Shown: one piece after another, positions 44,468-55,382 of the stretch
Layout: every line of letters begins with the position of its first letter
Position numbering within the stretch: position 1 is the stretch's first letter
Source: Sphaerulina vaccinii
Lineage: Eukaryota; Ascomycota; Dothideomycetes; Mycosphaerellales; Mycosphaerellaceae
Reading direction: 5' to 3'
DNA: 64,000 nucleotides
Assembly (NCBI GenBank): GCA_022570795.1
Contig: JAKUDP010000003.1
Location: forward strand, 2,542,001-2,606,000
Made by a program: the position numbers and the translations under genes
The notes under the pieces: generated by a model
What the model was told of the DNA's origin: nothing
The model's input: the letters and a program-made list of their open reading frames with translations, nothing else
The model's database searches: none

Positions 44468-47400
44468 AGCTAGTATAGCATATAGTAGTTGTCTGTCGAC
44501 CTCCTTCCTAAAGTAGATATATACTATTATTAGTAGCTACCTCGCTATCTACTATTATATTAATTCCTACTAGGGAGGGTTTCTCTAACTCGGTTTGGTA
44601 TGTGCTTAGTAAGCGAGTGTCGCTCGTTTCCTATATATTAGGCGTTAGTATTAGTTAAAGGCCTAGCTACGTAATAAACTACTATTATTATTATATAGTA
44701 AGTAGTTTAGTAAGGCTATCTATAGGTATATTTCGTATTAGCATATATTTAATATTAAGCTCGTTATTCTATACCTCTTATCGTAGCTAGTATTAGTATA
44801 TATTAACGTATCGAAGCTTACTATTAACCGTACCTTCTTTAGTTATTAATCGAATTATTTATTAGTTATTATAGTAGAGGGTTAGTATATTATCGAATAT
44901 AATAGATAGTTGTTTAAATAGTAATTGCTACTAAATAAGCTCGCTTCCGGCGTATAACAATATAGTAAGTTCGGCCTTAGTAGTGCTTTTCGTAATAGTC
45001 GATTACTTACTAGCTTTTTATAAAGTTAGTCTACTAAATATAAAGAATATATAGCCCTTAGAGCTCTTGAAATTACTATAATCTACAAAGCTAGCATCTA
45101 AGGTACTAAGAAAGCTACCTTGTTATAATAGAGGTACCTTATTACTATATATATATAGTAAGTAAGCCTTGAAGTAACTATAGACTAAGTATAATAGCTT
45201 GGTTTATAAGAGGTATCGAATATAGTAGTTTGTAGCTCGGAGGTATGCTTTTGTTAGATTAACTAAGTAACGACTAAGTATAGAGGCTGCTTTTATAACG
45301 TCTAGCCTTGTTTTAATAGCATACTAGTTAATTGAACTAACGCATTGTTAGTAGTTAAGAACTAGCTATTTCTCGGTATAGTAGCTCTTAGGTATAGACT
45401 AATCTATATTTATAGGTATAGGTATATTAGTCTATTTATCGCCTAGAGTAATACTAAACCTTTGTGCTATATACTTAATATACTCCTATTACAAGAGGTA
45501 TATAAGCTTCTTAGCTCTATCTCTATAGATCTTAATACTAAGAAACTACTTTACTTTACTTTATAAAGTTATATTATAATATTCGAATAGTTGTTGTTTA
45601 AGAGCTTATACGTATGCCTTATTCTTCTTATAGTAGATTATAATAATATTGTCTATATAGAAGAAGACTAGTATACCCTTATTATCGTAGTATAGGTATA
45701 GAACGTCTAGTATTAGATATAGGCCAAACTCTAAAAGTAATATAGTAAACTTAGCCTACTATAATATAGGGGCTTCTTTAAGGCTATAGAGTACTTGTAA
45801 CAACTATAACACTTTGCCCTTCTATCTAAATTCCTTAGGCGCCTATATATATATAGTATAAGGTAGTAAGGTATTAAGAAATATATTAATAACGTTAAAT
45901 TACTTTATTTCTATTCTAAAGGTAGTAGCTAATATATAGTAGAAGCAGAATATATACGCTATTACTATAGCTATATAAGTATCGAATGTCGTACCTTAAA
46001 GGTCGCTACGTATATATAGTCGTGCCTTGTCTTATATATAATAAAACTATTTATCGAATTTGTATTTAAATACCTAGGTTAATAGCAATCTAGGTAGAAG
46101 CTTATATTTACTTGCTAGTACTTCTAACTTATCTACCTATAGAAAGGTGTTTATTTCTATAAGCTTATTCTATTCTAAGTGCGCTATAGTAGTAAATTCT
46201 ATAGCTTGTTTATATTTCTTTATAGCTTTCTAACCCCTTAGTTCTAGTAGCAAATTGCGGCAGTATAACGGCCTATCTTGCTTATAGCTTATTATAGTTA
46301 TTAACACTATTAAAGCTACTATACTATAAAGCTATAGACTCTATATTGCGGTTATACTATAATAGGATAGCTTAGAAAGCTATATAAAGTTAGATTGCAT
46401 ACTAAGCTAAGTTATATTAGTAAGGGTATAAGCTTCGTAGTTTGTTATAAATAGTAGTGTTGCATTATTATTAGCACTTAATCTACTTAATGCAATACGT
46501 ATTAGATCGTCTATAGTATACCTTACCGGCTTAGAGCTAGTAAGTTCTACCCCTTAATCTGTCGGCGGTAGTAGAGATAGTAGTAGTAGGGGTCCTATAT
46601 CCGGTATAGTAGTAGGGTATTCCTCGTACCTTAGTTTATCTATACTATTACTATATAGTCCGTAGTCTATCGTGCGTAGGCGTTTCGAAGGAAACTATAA
46701 TTTATTATCGATTATCTTAATATTAATCTCGGGTACTCTTACCTCTTTAGAGGGACTATAGGGATATTCGGGCTCCTCTAGTAGTAGTATCTATATACTA
46801 GAAGGAGCTTCTGCGTCTTTGTACCCCTATTTCTAAGTAAGATCTGCCTATATCGAGTATTATAGGTAATCCTACTCGGGTAGCAAAGTTAGTATATTGC
46901 CTAGAAACAGCTATTCTATAACTTTTGCTACTATTTCTATTGCAACCTACGAGTTGTTAGAGGTATTTGTAGGGCTCTAATTAGCTAAGGGCTCTTATAT
47001 ATAATTATTAGTATTATACAGAGTGTCTGCAATTAGTTATTATACTAGATTAGTTATATATTAACCTAATAACTAGAGATTATATAACTTAGCTATAATA
47101 GCCTTTTTAGCATCTATATAAGGCAAGTTAATATTATCTAATAAGCTAGGTATAACAACTACAATGTCCAAGTCGCCTAGTTAATAGAACTGCCTCTTGT
47201 TAAAGTATATATAGGAGGTAGTAATTATATACTTTTAAGATAGTACCTATACTCTATATATATTATTACTAATAAAGCTATAGAAGTAGCTAATATAAGC
47301 TCGCGCTAGTATCTTTTCTAGCTTCTTAGGTTAGTCTATACTAATTTTATAAATATAGGCCTTATAGCTAAATATATAGAGGTTTAAGAGGTTTGGCTTC

Positions 47401-49940
47401 TATCTAGTTACTAACTTAATTAGTATTTTACTACTATATTTACTAGGCATAGGCAATCGATTAAGTATATATATAGCTACGTATATATACTTAGGCTAGA
47501 GTTTAATACTAAGGTTGCTTTGTTATATAAGGCAACGTATAGTATTAATTAGTCGTTTGCTATATATTTCGGCTAGTAATTAGTAATACCCTTCCTTTGT
47601 AGCTAGTATCTACTAAATGCTCTTATCTCTTAAAGCAGTTTCGAAGTACTTAGTCGTTATCCCTTAAGGATTAATTAGTATAGTATCTATATTAGTACTA
47701 AGCCGTACGACAATGCAATCTATTAAGTTAGCTAATTAAATAACCCTTATAATTATATTAGTAAGCGTCTCGCCTTTCTTGAATATAGTAGCCTCTATAA
47801 ATTCTAATAATATTATAAGGTCTATAAGGTAAAGTATATATTTAGAGCCGTTATACGCCTCTATAAAGAAGTAGCTATCTATAATAATATAGCCGAAAGG
47901 GGTTGTTTCTTATAATTATTCGATACGTAAGTAACTATATATACTCTTACTAGTAGCGCAAACCTTATAGTCTTCTATTCGCAGCTTATCTAAGTCCTTC
48001 TCTATATCCCCTATAACCTCTATACTAAGAACGTACCTATAGAACTCTCTTAATCTCTCTTTGCCTATATAACCGAGTATTATATACTATTACCTTATAG
48101 TAAGTTGCCTTAGTGCACGAGCTTTTAAGCTCGTACCTATAGGCCTACGGAGGTCGGTAGGGGCTTCTAACTAGTATAAGAAGAGTGTAAGTAGTAGGTT
48201 TGTTAGAGGTAAGGTTAGAGTAACTAGTATATATATACTATTTTGTTCTTAAAAGTTTATAAATGTTATCTATACTACAACGTTATATAGTGCTAGCATA
48301 GTAGTAGCAAGGTAGAGTATATTGTTATTAGGCTTATAAAGCCTTGTAATAAAGGTGTCTTAGTTAGTATTCTTGTTACATTAATAGAGTAAGTTCTCAA
48401 AGCTATACTACTATAGACTAGATTTCTTAAAAATATAGTAAGCTATAATATTTATATAAAAGCCTAGTATATAGGCGACGTTATATAATATAAGTATTAC
48501 TAGACTAATATCTAGTATATAGTTACTATAAGCGACAACCTTAAATATAGTAGTGCCGGCTCGAATAGCCGCACCTCGGACTATATAATATAGTTAAAAT
48601 GCAGCCTTTAAATAATAGTTAATAATATATACGTTTGTATAGCTATTATAAGCCTATATATTAGTAGTATCTATAGGCGCACGTTCTATATAGTATACTA
48701 TATAAATAAGTATAGTATAACTATAACTACTATCTTAGCTATTATTATAAGGCGTATTAATTACTAGTTTCGGTATCGATATAGTACTCGGTATACTACT
48801 AGCTATATTGCTAGCTAAGAAGTTATTATACTTAGTATTATTAGGGAACTTCTTCTTTATATTAGTAAGAAGGTTGCTATCTTCCTTAAGCTTAGTAAAG
48901 TAGTTCTTAAAGTATTTCTTAAACTTAGAGTTACGATTCTTAGCTATAGGCTATTTCTTTAAATTAGTAATAGTATATATAGCTAACGTTATATAGTTGT
49001 CTACCTTAGGCTTGCTAGTAAGGTATATATACCCCTTGCTTCTTTTGTTATTATACGTACTACTCGGAGGTAGTAGAGGAGGTATATTCAAGTTAGTATT
49101 ATCCTCTAAGTTAAGGTTACTAAATATAGTATTTGCGCTATATAAACGCAGGCTTAGTAGCTCGCGATTTATATTAATCTAGTAGCTTACTACCTTAGAT
49201 AACGTCTAAGTAGTAGAGCTATTATTACTATAGATCTTACTATATATAGTAGTCGTAGTAGAGTAGTTACTTTTAGCAATAGTGCTAATAAACTTAGATA
49301 GTAGCTTATTAGTATTACTATATTTAACCGCCTATATATATAGTTTAAGTAACGGCTATATATTAGCCTAATTCTTACTAGATATATAGCCTTTCTAACC
49401 GAGTTCTAGTATATATAATCTCGCTAAGTATATCTCTTTACTACGGCGTTCCGTAGGTTTATATATCTCTACAAATAGTATATACTTGTCGCATAATATT
49501 GCCTTATCTATAAGTCTTATCTTATAGGTATTATTAGCTAAATTATTAAAGTACTAAGTAAAGTATATATATATATTATCGAATTTGTTAAAGTTAGCTT
49601 GTCTGCGCGCTACTACCTTGTACTTTATATCTACGATAAACCTCTATTCTTATATTATTTTAGACTTATCTTCTACAACTATTAGGTACTTAGAGTTTCT
49701 TATAGGCTCTAGTTATATATCGGCGCTATTAGGGTCGATATATTACTAAATCTATAGAGCTATTATAGATCGCTTTGTTTAGTTGTTCTAATTGTCCTAA
49801 TCCTCTACCTTATAGTATACCTTCTTTATAGGTATAGCGCCTACTATCTAAAGTATTAATATAGTTATAGAGAGGTTAGTAGTAGTATTCGAGTTGTTTT
49901 ACAATTCTAAAAGTAAAGAATCGGGGTCGGATTATATATA
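44468..49940 (-). pseudogene. Degraded Copia gag-pol region
   Basis: The internal region should encode gag, protease, integrase, reverse transcriptase and RNase H in Copia order, read from right to left. Only the reverse-transcriptase part can be recognised (about 45.6-46.0 kb, from the YxDD-like box and the upstream NAFL-like motif). The integrase and gag parts, expected toward 47-49.9 kb, are too altered to assign. Every frame is broken by many stops, consistent with mutation of C to T on both strands. No frame is long enough to encode a protein. The changes look like substitutions, not indels. Confidence 0.85.
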
Positions 49941-49955
49941 TTCCGGGCTTATAAC
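49941..49955 (-). other. Primer-binding site, half-tRNA(iMet) type
   Basis: On the minus strand the 15 nt directly after the LTR read GTTATAAGCCCGGAA. Apart from one A for G, the first 11 match GTTATGAGCCC, the complement of the anticodon loop and 3' part of the anticodon stem of a fungal initiator tRNA-Met. Drosophila copia and yeast Ty5 use exactly this internal half-tRNA priming. The distance to the LTR is zero. Confidence 0.75.
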
Positions 49956-50178
49956 TAATGCGAGGCAGTCGGTTATATAATTACTTAGTAATTTTATAAA
50001 TATTAGAATATATAGATTAGATTGTATAGGAGTTAACAACTAATAGTTCTAAGCAATCTATAGTGCGTTCTATATACTAAATTGCTCGCCAAGATCTGAG
50101 AAATCTCTGCACAAGCCTAGAGGGCTAGTTTCTCGTATTCTTGGCTTATATTCGGTGTTTTCGGCTATCCGCGCAACA
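49956..50178 (-). repeat. Right LTR (5' LTR of the element)
   Basis: A 223-bp partner of the left LTR, beginning TAATGCGAGG, its TG turned to TA, and ending CGCAACA. It carries 13 of the 19 differing mutated bases, all at repeat positions 1-87, the side facing the element interior. Confidence 0.95.
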
Positions 50179-50183
50179 AGAAC
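50179..50183. repeat. Target-site duplication, right (AGAAC)
   Basis: An exact copy of the AGAAC at 44231-44235. Confidence 0.9.
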
Positions 50184-51013
50184 ACAATACGGAATGGCTG
50201 CTAGCCAGTCAACTTCCGCTGCTCTTCGCGCTAGTAGTCTGAGCTCCTTTCTTTCTGCCACTCAAGTCTTCTAAGCAATCTTCAAACTTAGCAAGCACAA
50301 CGACCGACACTCGTTGATACGCGCTCCTGTTCCCTCTGGTATTGGACGGCATATCCGGTAGTCCTTGTAACAAGTGCTTGAGGTTCTTCATCACAAGTGT
50401 ATCTCGATCGCACAGCCATGAGGAAAATCGGTGATGTCTCCAGTATAGCTTGCCTCCAAGCAATGCGCCATGACTGCGAGCCTGTCAGCTTACACTTCGA
50501 CACAAATGGCGAGATAAGCATACTCTTGAATGAAACTTCTTGTAGTGGTGCGATCACAATCCCTCATAGTGCTCCTCAGCAGCATCCCAAATGCCGCGAG
50601 CAGCTTCTGTCGGCCAATTGCATGTATATGTATATCTGAATGGGTTCTTGGTATGGGTGATGACGAATGAAGATGATGTGTTATATGCGAAGGCTACCCG
50701 CAATGTTTGTAATAAGTTATCAAAGAAGGGCTGGGAGTAGAGAAGCAGTCAGAAAGTAGAGGCTATAATTGTTGTGCGAACTTGTATTCGTTTGTGCTGT
50801 GTGATGTGAGCAGAGGAGAGACTCCTGCTGCAGCCCAGCTGAAGGACAGCTAATATGTGACCCATGTTTGCTATAAATCACAGAGCTCGACTGTGCCAGA
50901 ACAGCCTGTGAGGTCGCAGAAGGAGTCGGAGGTGCTGCATAGGCTGCTAGTTTCACGTCAGATCTGACAAAGACTGAGAAGGAGAGCCACTGCCAAGGTC
51001 AGAGCAAAAGGAC
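50184..51013. other. Intergenic stretch, no gene supported
   Basis: About 830 bp between the right target duplication and the tRNA terminator. Frames of 60-90 codons on both strands overlap and have no recognisable content. Composition is back to normal within a few bases of the element. Confidence 0.45.
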
Positions 51014-51018
51014 AAAAA
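51014..51018 (-). terminator. RNA polymerase III terminator (T5)
   Basis: Five A on the plus strand, thus five T on the minus strand, lie eight bases beyond the 3' end of the tRNA-Ile gene. A second run of four T follows. Confidence 0.65.
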
Positions 51019-51026
51019 GATCAGCT

Positions 51027-51099
51027 TGGTCCCACTGAGACTTGAACTCAGAGCCTGCGGCGTATTAGACCGTCGCTCTACCGATTGAGTTATGGAACC
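51027..51099 (-). tRNA. tRNA-Ile(AAT), somewhat diverged
   Basis: Reading the minus strand from 51099: the acceptor arm GGTTCCA pairs with TGGGACC, with one G-T pair, and the discriminator is A. The D-arm is ACTC/GAGC, with an A10-C25 mismatch. The anticodon arm has the loop CTAATAC (anticodon AAT) with an unpaired A27-C43. The T arm CTGAG-TTCAAGT-CTCAG is perfect. The length is 73 nt with no intron. The acceptor stem is close to that of standard tRNA-Ile. Two mismatches raise the possibility of a pseudogene, but the internal promoter boxes (GGTAGAGC-like and GTTCAAGTC) look intact and a Pol III stop follows. Confidence 0.7.
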
Positions 51100-52119
51100 T
51101 TTGATGTGAGTACAACCAGAAAGACCCAACATGAAGCTGGATATCCGTGGTGCGTGCGGAGAGTTCTTGGGTCAGGACGGGAGACACCCGGAGGAGTCAT
51201 AGTTGATGACATGGAAGAGGACAATTCTCTGAAACTGTAGCCTCTCATTCTATAGATGTGCCGTGCGTGGAACTCCACCTTCCACAATGTCCAGGACCAC
51301 TTGCCAGAGCACTTGGTACAGGACCATGAGCGAACATACATTCGACACTTCTTCGATCGTCTGAACGTCAATGTAGGGACCTCCTCCGGAAGAGAACACG
51401 TACGTGCTACCATACAGTCGTTCCCGGTGCATTGCGTGCTGCGTCCGACACTTATAGAGCATTCGAAGCATATGCGAGGGATAACCGAGAACTGGTCCAG
51501 ATAATGGGGAAGTCCAAGATCCCGGCATACATCGTGAGCGGCGCTGGTTGCTTCGACAAAGTTGGGGCGAGAGAACAGATGGAGGAGTTCTACATCTCTG
51601 TTTAGGGTGATACTGTCGCCAATTCTAGTCACCGGGTAGTCGAAGAGGCTCCAGATGAGTTCGTGACAAAGGCACTTGCTTGGCTCAATAGTCAGTCATG
51701 ATGCGAGATGTTGCAGCCCAGGCGAGCATTGTGGTCCATACTGATAATCATCTTGTACAAGTCGGCGTGAGCTGGTGGTAGTGGTGTTGAAGAAGAAAGA
51801 GGACTCGAGGAGAGAATCTGATACTCAAAATGAACGCGTGATGTCAGCGCCTGACAGGGGTTTTGGCGCGTGCTTTCAAACATTCCACTTTCTGCCTCTT
51901 TCGTTTCTGATCATCATTCGCCGAAGGTTTTATCGAGTGTGTCGCAGATCTGTTAGGCTTGCGCTCGCGCTGAGTGAGAGGCTGAGTATACAACTACCAC
52001 ATTCACTTGTCACCTACATCGCTCCTTCCTACTCACTGTCACTACTAAGCATAGCAGCTGCGCTCTGGGAGGGCGCCAGCAACTCACCACCACAGACAAG
52101 TACACACCGAACACCGAAG
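51100..52119. other. Intergenic stretch with an unassigned Cys-rich minus-strand frame
   Basis: About 1.0 kb between the tRNA and the 7-TM protein gene. A minus-strand frame over 51130-51690 is coding-like and Cys-rich, with phrases such as SLFDYPVTRIGDSITL, PRICFECSISVG and CTGNDCMVARTCSL. It has no ATG until far inside and overlaps the tRNA at its end. It may be an exon or a decayed F-box-like gene; I cannot build a credible model. The last 120 bp are CA/CT-rich leader of the next gene. Confidence 0.3.
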
Positions 52120-53201
52120 ATGTCGAACTTCACACTCCAGGTCGACTGCAAAGCAGCGCCAGAGACGGCAAAGTCAGATGCTGGCATTGCGGGAGCCGGC
52201 ATCCTGCTCGCCTTCATCATTACAGCAGGCCTTGCGCTCATCATCTCCTCCTTCATCGTCCTCTCCGAAATTCGAGGCAAGAACTCCCGCAACATCTCAA
52301 GGAAGATTCTCAGTGGGCTATCAGATCAGATGCTGGTGGAAGGCATAGCGATACAGGTAGTAGGGCTGGCGAGAATCTACTCTACGATCCCCTACCACTT
52401 CTTCATCATATGGATGCTGTCTCTGCTGGCGACCACGACCAACTTTGCGGCACTGCTGGCTTTGGTGCAGGACTTGAAGCGCGACTGGGTGCTGAGGTGG
52501 TTGAGACAGATCGCTATGTTTGTCAATATGGTGCTGGGCATCACGTTTGGCATCTTTGTGCTGAAGACGAATGTCGACAAGCTGGCGCCAACATTGCCTA
52601 TGGCTTGTGTGTGGCAGGAGCATGAGAAGGATGAGGCAGCACAGGGCAATCAAGCACTGAGCATTGTCGGTACGAGTGCAGTCATTGCAGCAGCGTTGAT
52701 TATCTTTGTGCTGGGAACGTGGTACCTGCACCTGCGGCGGCAAGTGTGGACGAAGACTGTACGGCTTATCTCGCTGGTCGTACTTATGGCAATGGCCATA
52801 GGAGGTGAGTCGTGTGCAGCTCGAGGTTCATGTCCGAGTTCATGTCCGAGTTACTCACGAGATGCAGTTACTGTCAGAGTCATTCTCATATCCCAAGCAC
52901 TAGGCGGCTCGCCTTCAGTGAATCTCGCGGATCGAGGAGAAACGGAGTGGACATTTGGTCAGCTTCTGACAATGCTACTCCTCATCCTACCATTCGTCTC
53001 CGCATTAGAGATATTCAGAGGTACCAACATCTTCGTTCTTTCGTATCACTTGGCTAACATTCGACAGGGCAAATGCAAGTGCCACACGCGAATGCATATG
53101 GCGACTCTGACCAGATGCCTCTCACTGGCGGCGATGGTGCTGAGCTCAAGCCAGTATCCGACAGATACACCTTCCAGCCAAACCCGTTGTTCAGATCGTA
53201 G
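52120..53201 (+). CDS. Fungal seven-helix membrane protein
   Basis: Three exons, 52120-52804, 52868-53020 and 53068-53201, give 323 aa. Joins at MAIG/VTVRVILIS and EIFRG/QMQVPHANA are in phase. The start MSNFTLQVDC follows an AAG; upstream frame extensions are leader sequence. Seven hydrophobic segments can be placed: 26-46, 68-85, 93-117, 130-148, 180-202, 213-230 and 255-275. SDQMLVEGIAIQVVGLARIYSTIPYHFFIIWML is the family-like block between the second and third helices. The C-terminal tail (ANAYGDSDQMPLTGGD, YTFQPNPLF) is cytosolic. It belongs to the broad class of fungal orphan 7-TM proteins; signalling is possible, but no ligand or G-protein contact can be read. Confidence 0.75.
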
Positions 53202-53507
53202 CGTTATGCTTTTTAAGATACCCCCTCGCTGCACAGCGAAATGCAGAGAATTACCATGACTTTACTCCAAAGTGTTTGCAGCTGCAAATATGTTATATTC
53301 TGATCTTGAGTCTTTAGACTGATCTCGCACGAGCTAGACACGATCTCCGACGCTGAGCTGATTTCACTTGGCGACAGGCGTATCTGATGTCATCATCAGC
53401 TTGCCATTGGTTGACCCAAGCATTCGATCAGATATGGAACATGCTCTTTCCGAACATATCAAGACTCGTCTTCTTCGTGATTCGCAAATACAGCAGAATC
53501 GGCATCG
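53202..53507. other. Intergenic stretch upstream of ArsH
   Basis: About 300 bp. A second frame (53387-54007) overlaps the ArsH gene and is a shadow. No distinct promoter motif was picked out. Confidence 0.4.
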
Positions 53508-54641
53508 ATGCGAGCTTCACGACTTCTCCGATCAAGCACAAAAGTCTGCTCCACTACCAGTTTGAACAACTCATTGAAGACGAGACAACCTTTGCGGCAT
53601 TTCACTTCCACAGTGCATCAAACAGTGGCGATGACAACGGGAGCACGCGTCAATGGCGACTTGAACAATACAGAAGTTTTGCGCAGCACAGCAGAAATAC
53701 CGGTCGATCGTGCGTACCTCGGAAAGACCCTTGCCATAAGCGAAGTAGAAGACGACCACGAAATACGACACAGGTATCGGAAAGGCTTCCTTTTGAACGA
53801 TGCAATCACGAAAACAGACTGGATCTCCAAGCTAGAACTAAGCACAGTTCTCAAACTCAGCGAAAAAACCTTGAAAGAATCCCACAACGACCGCATAAGA
53901 GTCCTAGTCCTCTACGGCAGTCTAAGAAGCAGATCCTACTCCCGCCTCCTAGCCTACGAAGCTGCTCGCATCTTACATCGTCTTGGCTGCGATGTACGAG
54001 TCTATGATCCATCCGGACTCCCAGTCAAAGACGATGTCCAACACAACCATCACAAAGTCCAAGAACTCCGAGAACTGAGTAAATGGAGCGATGGACACGT
54101 TTGGGTTAGTCCCGAACAACACGGAAACCTCACAGCAGTTTTCAAGAATCAGATTGACTGGATTCCTCTTTCTTCGGGTTCTGTAAGACCGACTCAAGGA
54201 CGTACGTTAGCTATCGCACAAGTTAGTGGTGGGAGTCAGTCGTTCAATACTGTGAATTCGCTTAGGATGTTGGGGAGATGGATGAGGATGTTTGCCATAC
54301 CTAACCAGTCTTCTGTTCCGAAGGCTTATACACAATTTACGGATGCTGTGGAGGAGGGTAATGAGGAAGCGTATTTGGAGGCTGAGGGTGGGAGTCGATT
54401 GATGGCTAGTGGGAATCGTGATCGGCTTGTGGATTGTATGGAGGAGTTTGTGAAGTATACTATTGTTATGAGGCCGTATTTTGAGCTGTTTGGGGATAGG
54501 TTTAGTGAGAGGGAGGAGAGGGAGCAAAAGAGGTCGAAGGAGGAGAAGGCCAAGCAGGAGAAAGCCGGTCAAGAGGGCAATGCGACGAGCATTGGGAGTA
54601 CGAATGGTGTTGTCAATGGGATTGATGTGAATGGGTTATGA
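53508..54641 (+). CDS. arsH: ArsH-type NADPH-dependent FMN reductase
   Basis: Single exon, 377 aa from ATG at 53508, or 336 aa from the second ATG at 53631. The FMN-phosphate loop is LYGSLRSRSYSR (residues 135-146). WVSPEQHGNLTAVFKNQIDWI (about 203-223) is the second flavin contact and is near-diagnostic of ArsH. GRTLAIAQVSGGSQSFNTVNSLRMLGRWMRMFAIPNQS follows in order. ArsH oxidises trivalent organoarsenicals, and some act as azo- or quinone reductases. The first 40 residues (MRASRLLRSSTKV..., four Arg, no acid) look like a mitochondrial presequence, unusual for ArsH. The C-terminal tail from about 330 is Glu/Lys-rich coil. No other arsenic genes adjoin it. Confidence 0.93.
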   Translation: MRASRLLRSSTKVCSTTSLNNSLKTRQPLRHFTSTVHQTVAMTTGARVNGDLNNTEVLRSTAEIPVDRAYLGKTLAISEVEDDHEIRHRYRKGFLLNDAITKTDWISKLELSTVLKLSEKTLKESHNDRIRVLVLYGSLRSRSYSRLLAYEAARILHRLGCDVRVYDPSGLPVKDDVQHNHHKVQELRELSKWSDGHVWVSPEQHGNLTAVFKNQIDWIPLSSGSVRPTQGRTLAIAQVSGGSQSFNTVNSLRMLGRWMRMFAIPNQSSVPKAYTQFTDAVEEGNEEAYLEAEGGSRLMASGNRDRLVDCMEEFVKYTIVMRPYFELFGDRFSEREEREQKRSKEEKAKQEKAGQEGNATSIGSTNGVVNGIDVNGL

Positions 54642-55382
54642 AGGTACCTGGCACCGTTAGGCAGTGGTCATGGCGACAGCTCCTAGATATAGAAGACACA
54701 ATGTTGTTCTGGTCTGCTGTTTACAGCAGCGGTTTGCAGTACAGCGCAGCAAAGCTGATCTAGCCATTCAGGCTGTGCGCGGGACGTGCGGAAGCTAGCC
54801 AAATGTCCTGGGATTGATCCAATTTAATTGTATATATGAGGTGCACCTCTTTCTTCCTTCATTAACCTTTCACGCTTCATAGCATGAACTCTTCGCTTAC
54901 TTGCAGCATTCTGTACACCGTGCCTATGCGCATGATCTATGCGTGCATCAATCATCTGCAGCTGTCATTGCGACCAGAGACCACGATGCGATCCATGTGT
55001 AAGAAATGGCGCCTGCCAATGTACGGACACCATCGGGTTGTACGAAGAAAGGCCTCGAACAGTCCAGGCAGGAGTTGACGGACGCGGACATTTCACCGTG
55101 CTTGTCAGATCGAGCTCAGGCAAGTAGCATGTATGGCAGTTTCCTTCTCTTCTACCATATCTCATGTATCTGCAATCTGCAACTGCAAGATCCGCAGACC
55201 AGGTACTCACCGATCTAGTTCCAAACGCGACAGGTTCATATACTATATGATATGCTGTGGCCAAAGCCTTCATCATAACCACCTATGCGCCGCATGCATC
55301 TATACCGCCCTACACGACCGAACTCAACCAAGAGAGATACGGCTTTTACCAGCAAGGCACACTCCAGTAGCTGGAGCAGAGC
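54642..55382. other. Intergenic stretch, no gene supported
   Basis: About 740 bp between ArsH and the histidine kinase. Frames of 60-100 codons have no support. A TATATATGAGG segment near 54830 is AT-rich and could serve as a promoter element for an unseen transcript. Confidence 0.4.

Larger units (their letters stand above)
44236..50178 (-). mobile_element. Ty1/Copia LTR retrotransposon, RIP-mutated, complete in structure
   Basis: A 5943-bp element flanked by AGAAC duplications and bounded by two 223-bp LTRs. Transcription direction is minus, from three signs: a primer-binding site next to the right LTR, a purine tract next to the left LTR, and reverse-transcriptase-like motifs readable only on the minus strand (a mutated catalytic box at about 45.62-45.67 kb, FYIDNIII, and an upstream FRIEIK...FNVINIFLN at about 45.9 kb). 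This RT-first placement and layout is of Copia type. The interior is strikingly rich in TpA and poor in C and G, full of stops in every frame, and some in-frame TAA triplets fit CAA mutated to TAA. It is inactive. Confidence 0.95.

Noticed and set aside
48997..49182. 61-codon frame inside the transposon
   Set aside because: On the strand opposite to the element's genes and made of TpA-rich sequence; chance frame in RIP-mutated DNA.
44236..50178. AT-rich block as a centromere, origin or mitochondrial insert
   Set aside because: LTRs, target duplication, primer site and reverse-transcriptase motif explain it as a retrotransposon. AT richness fits RIP.
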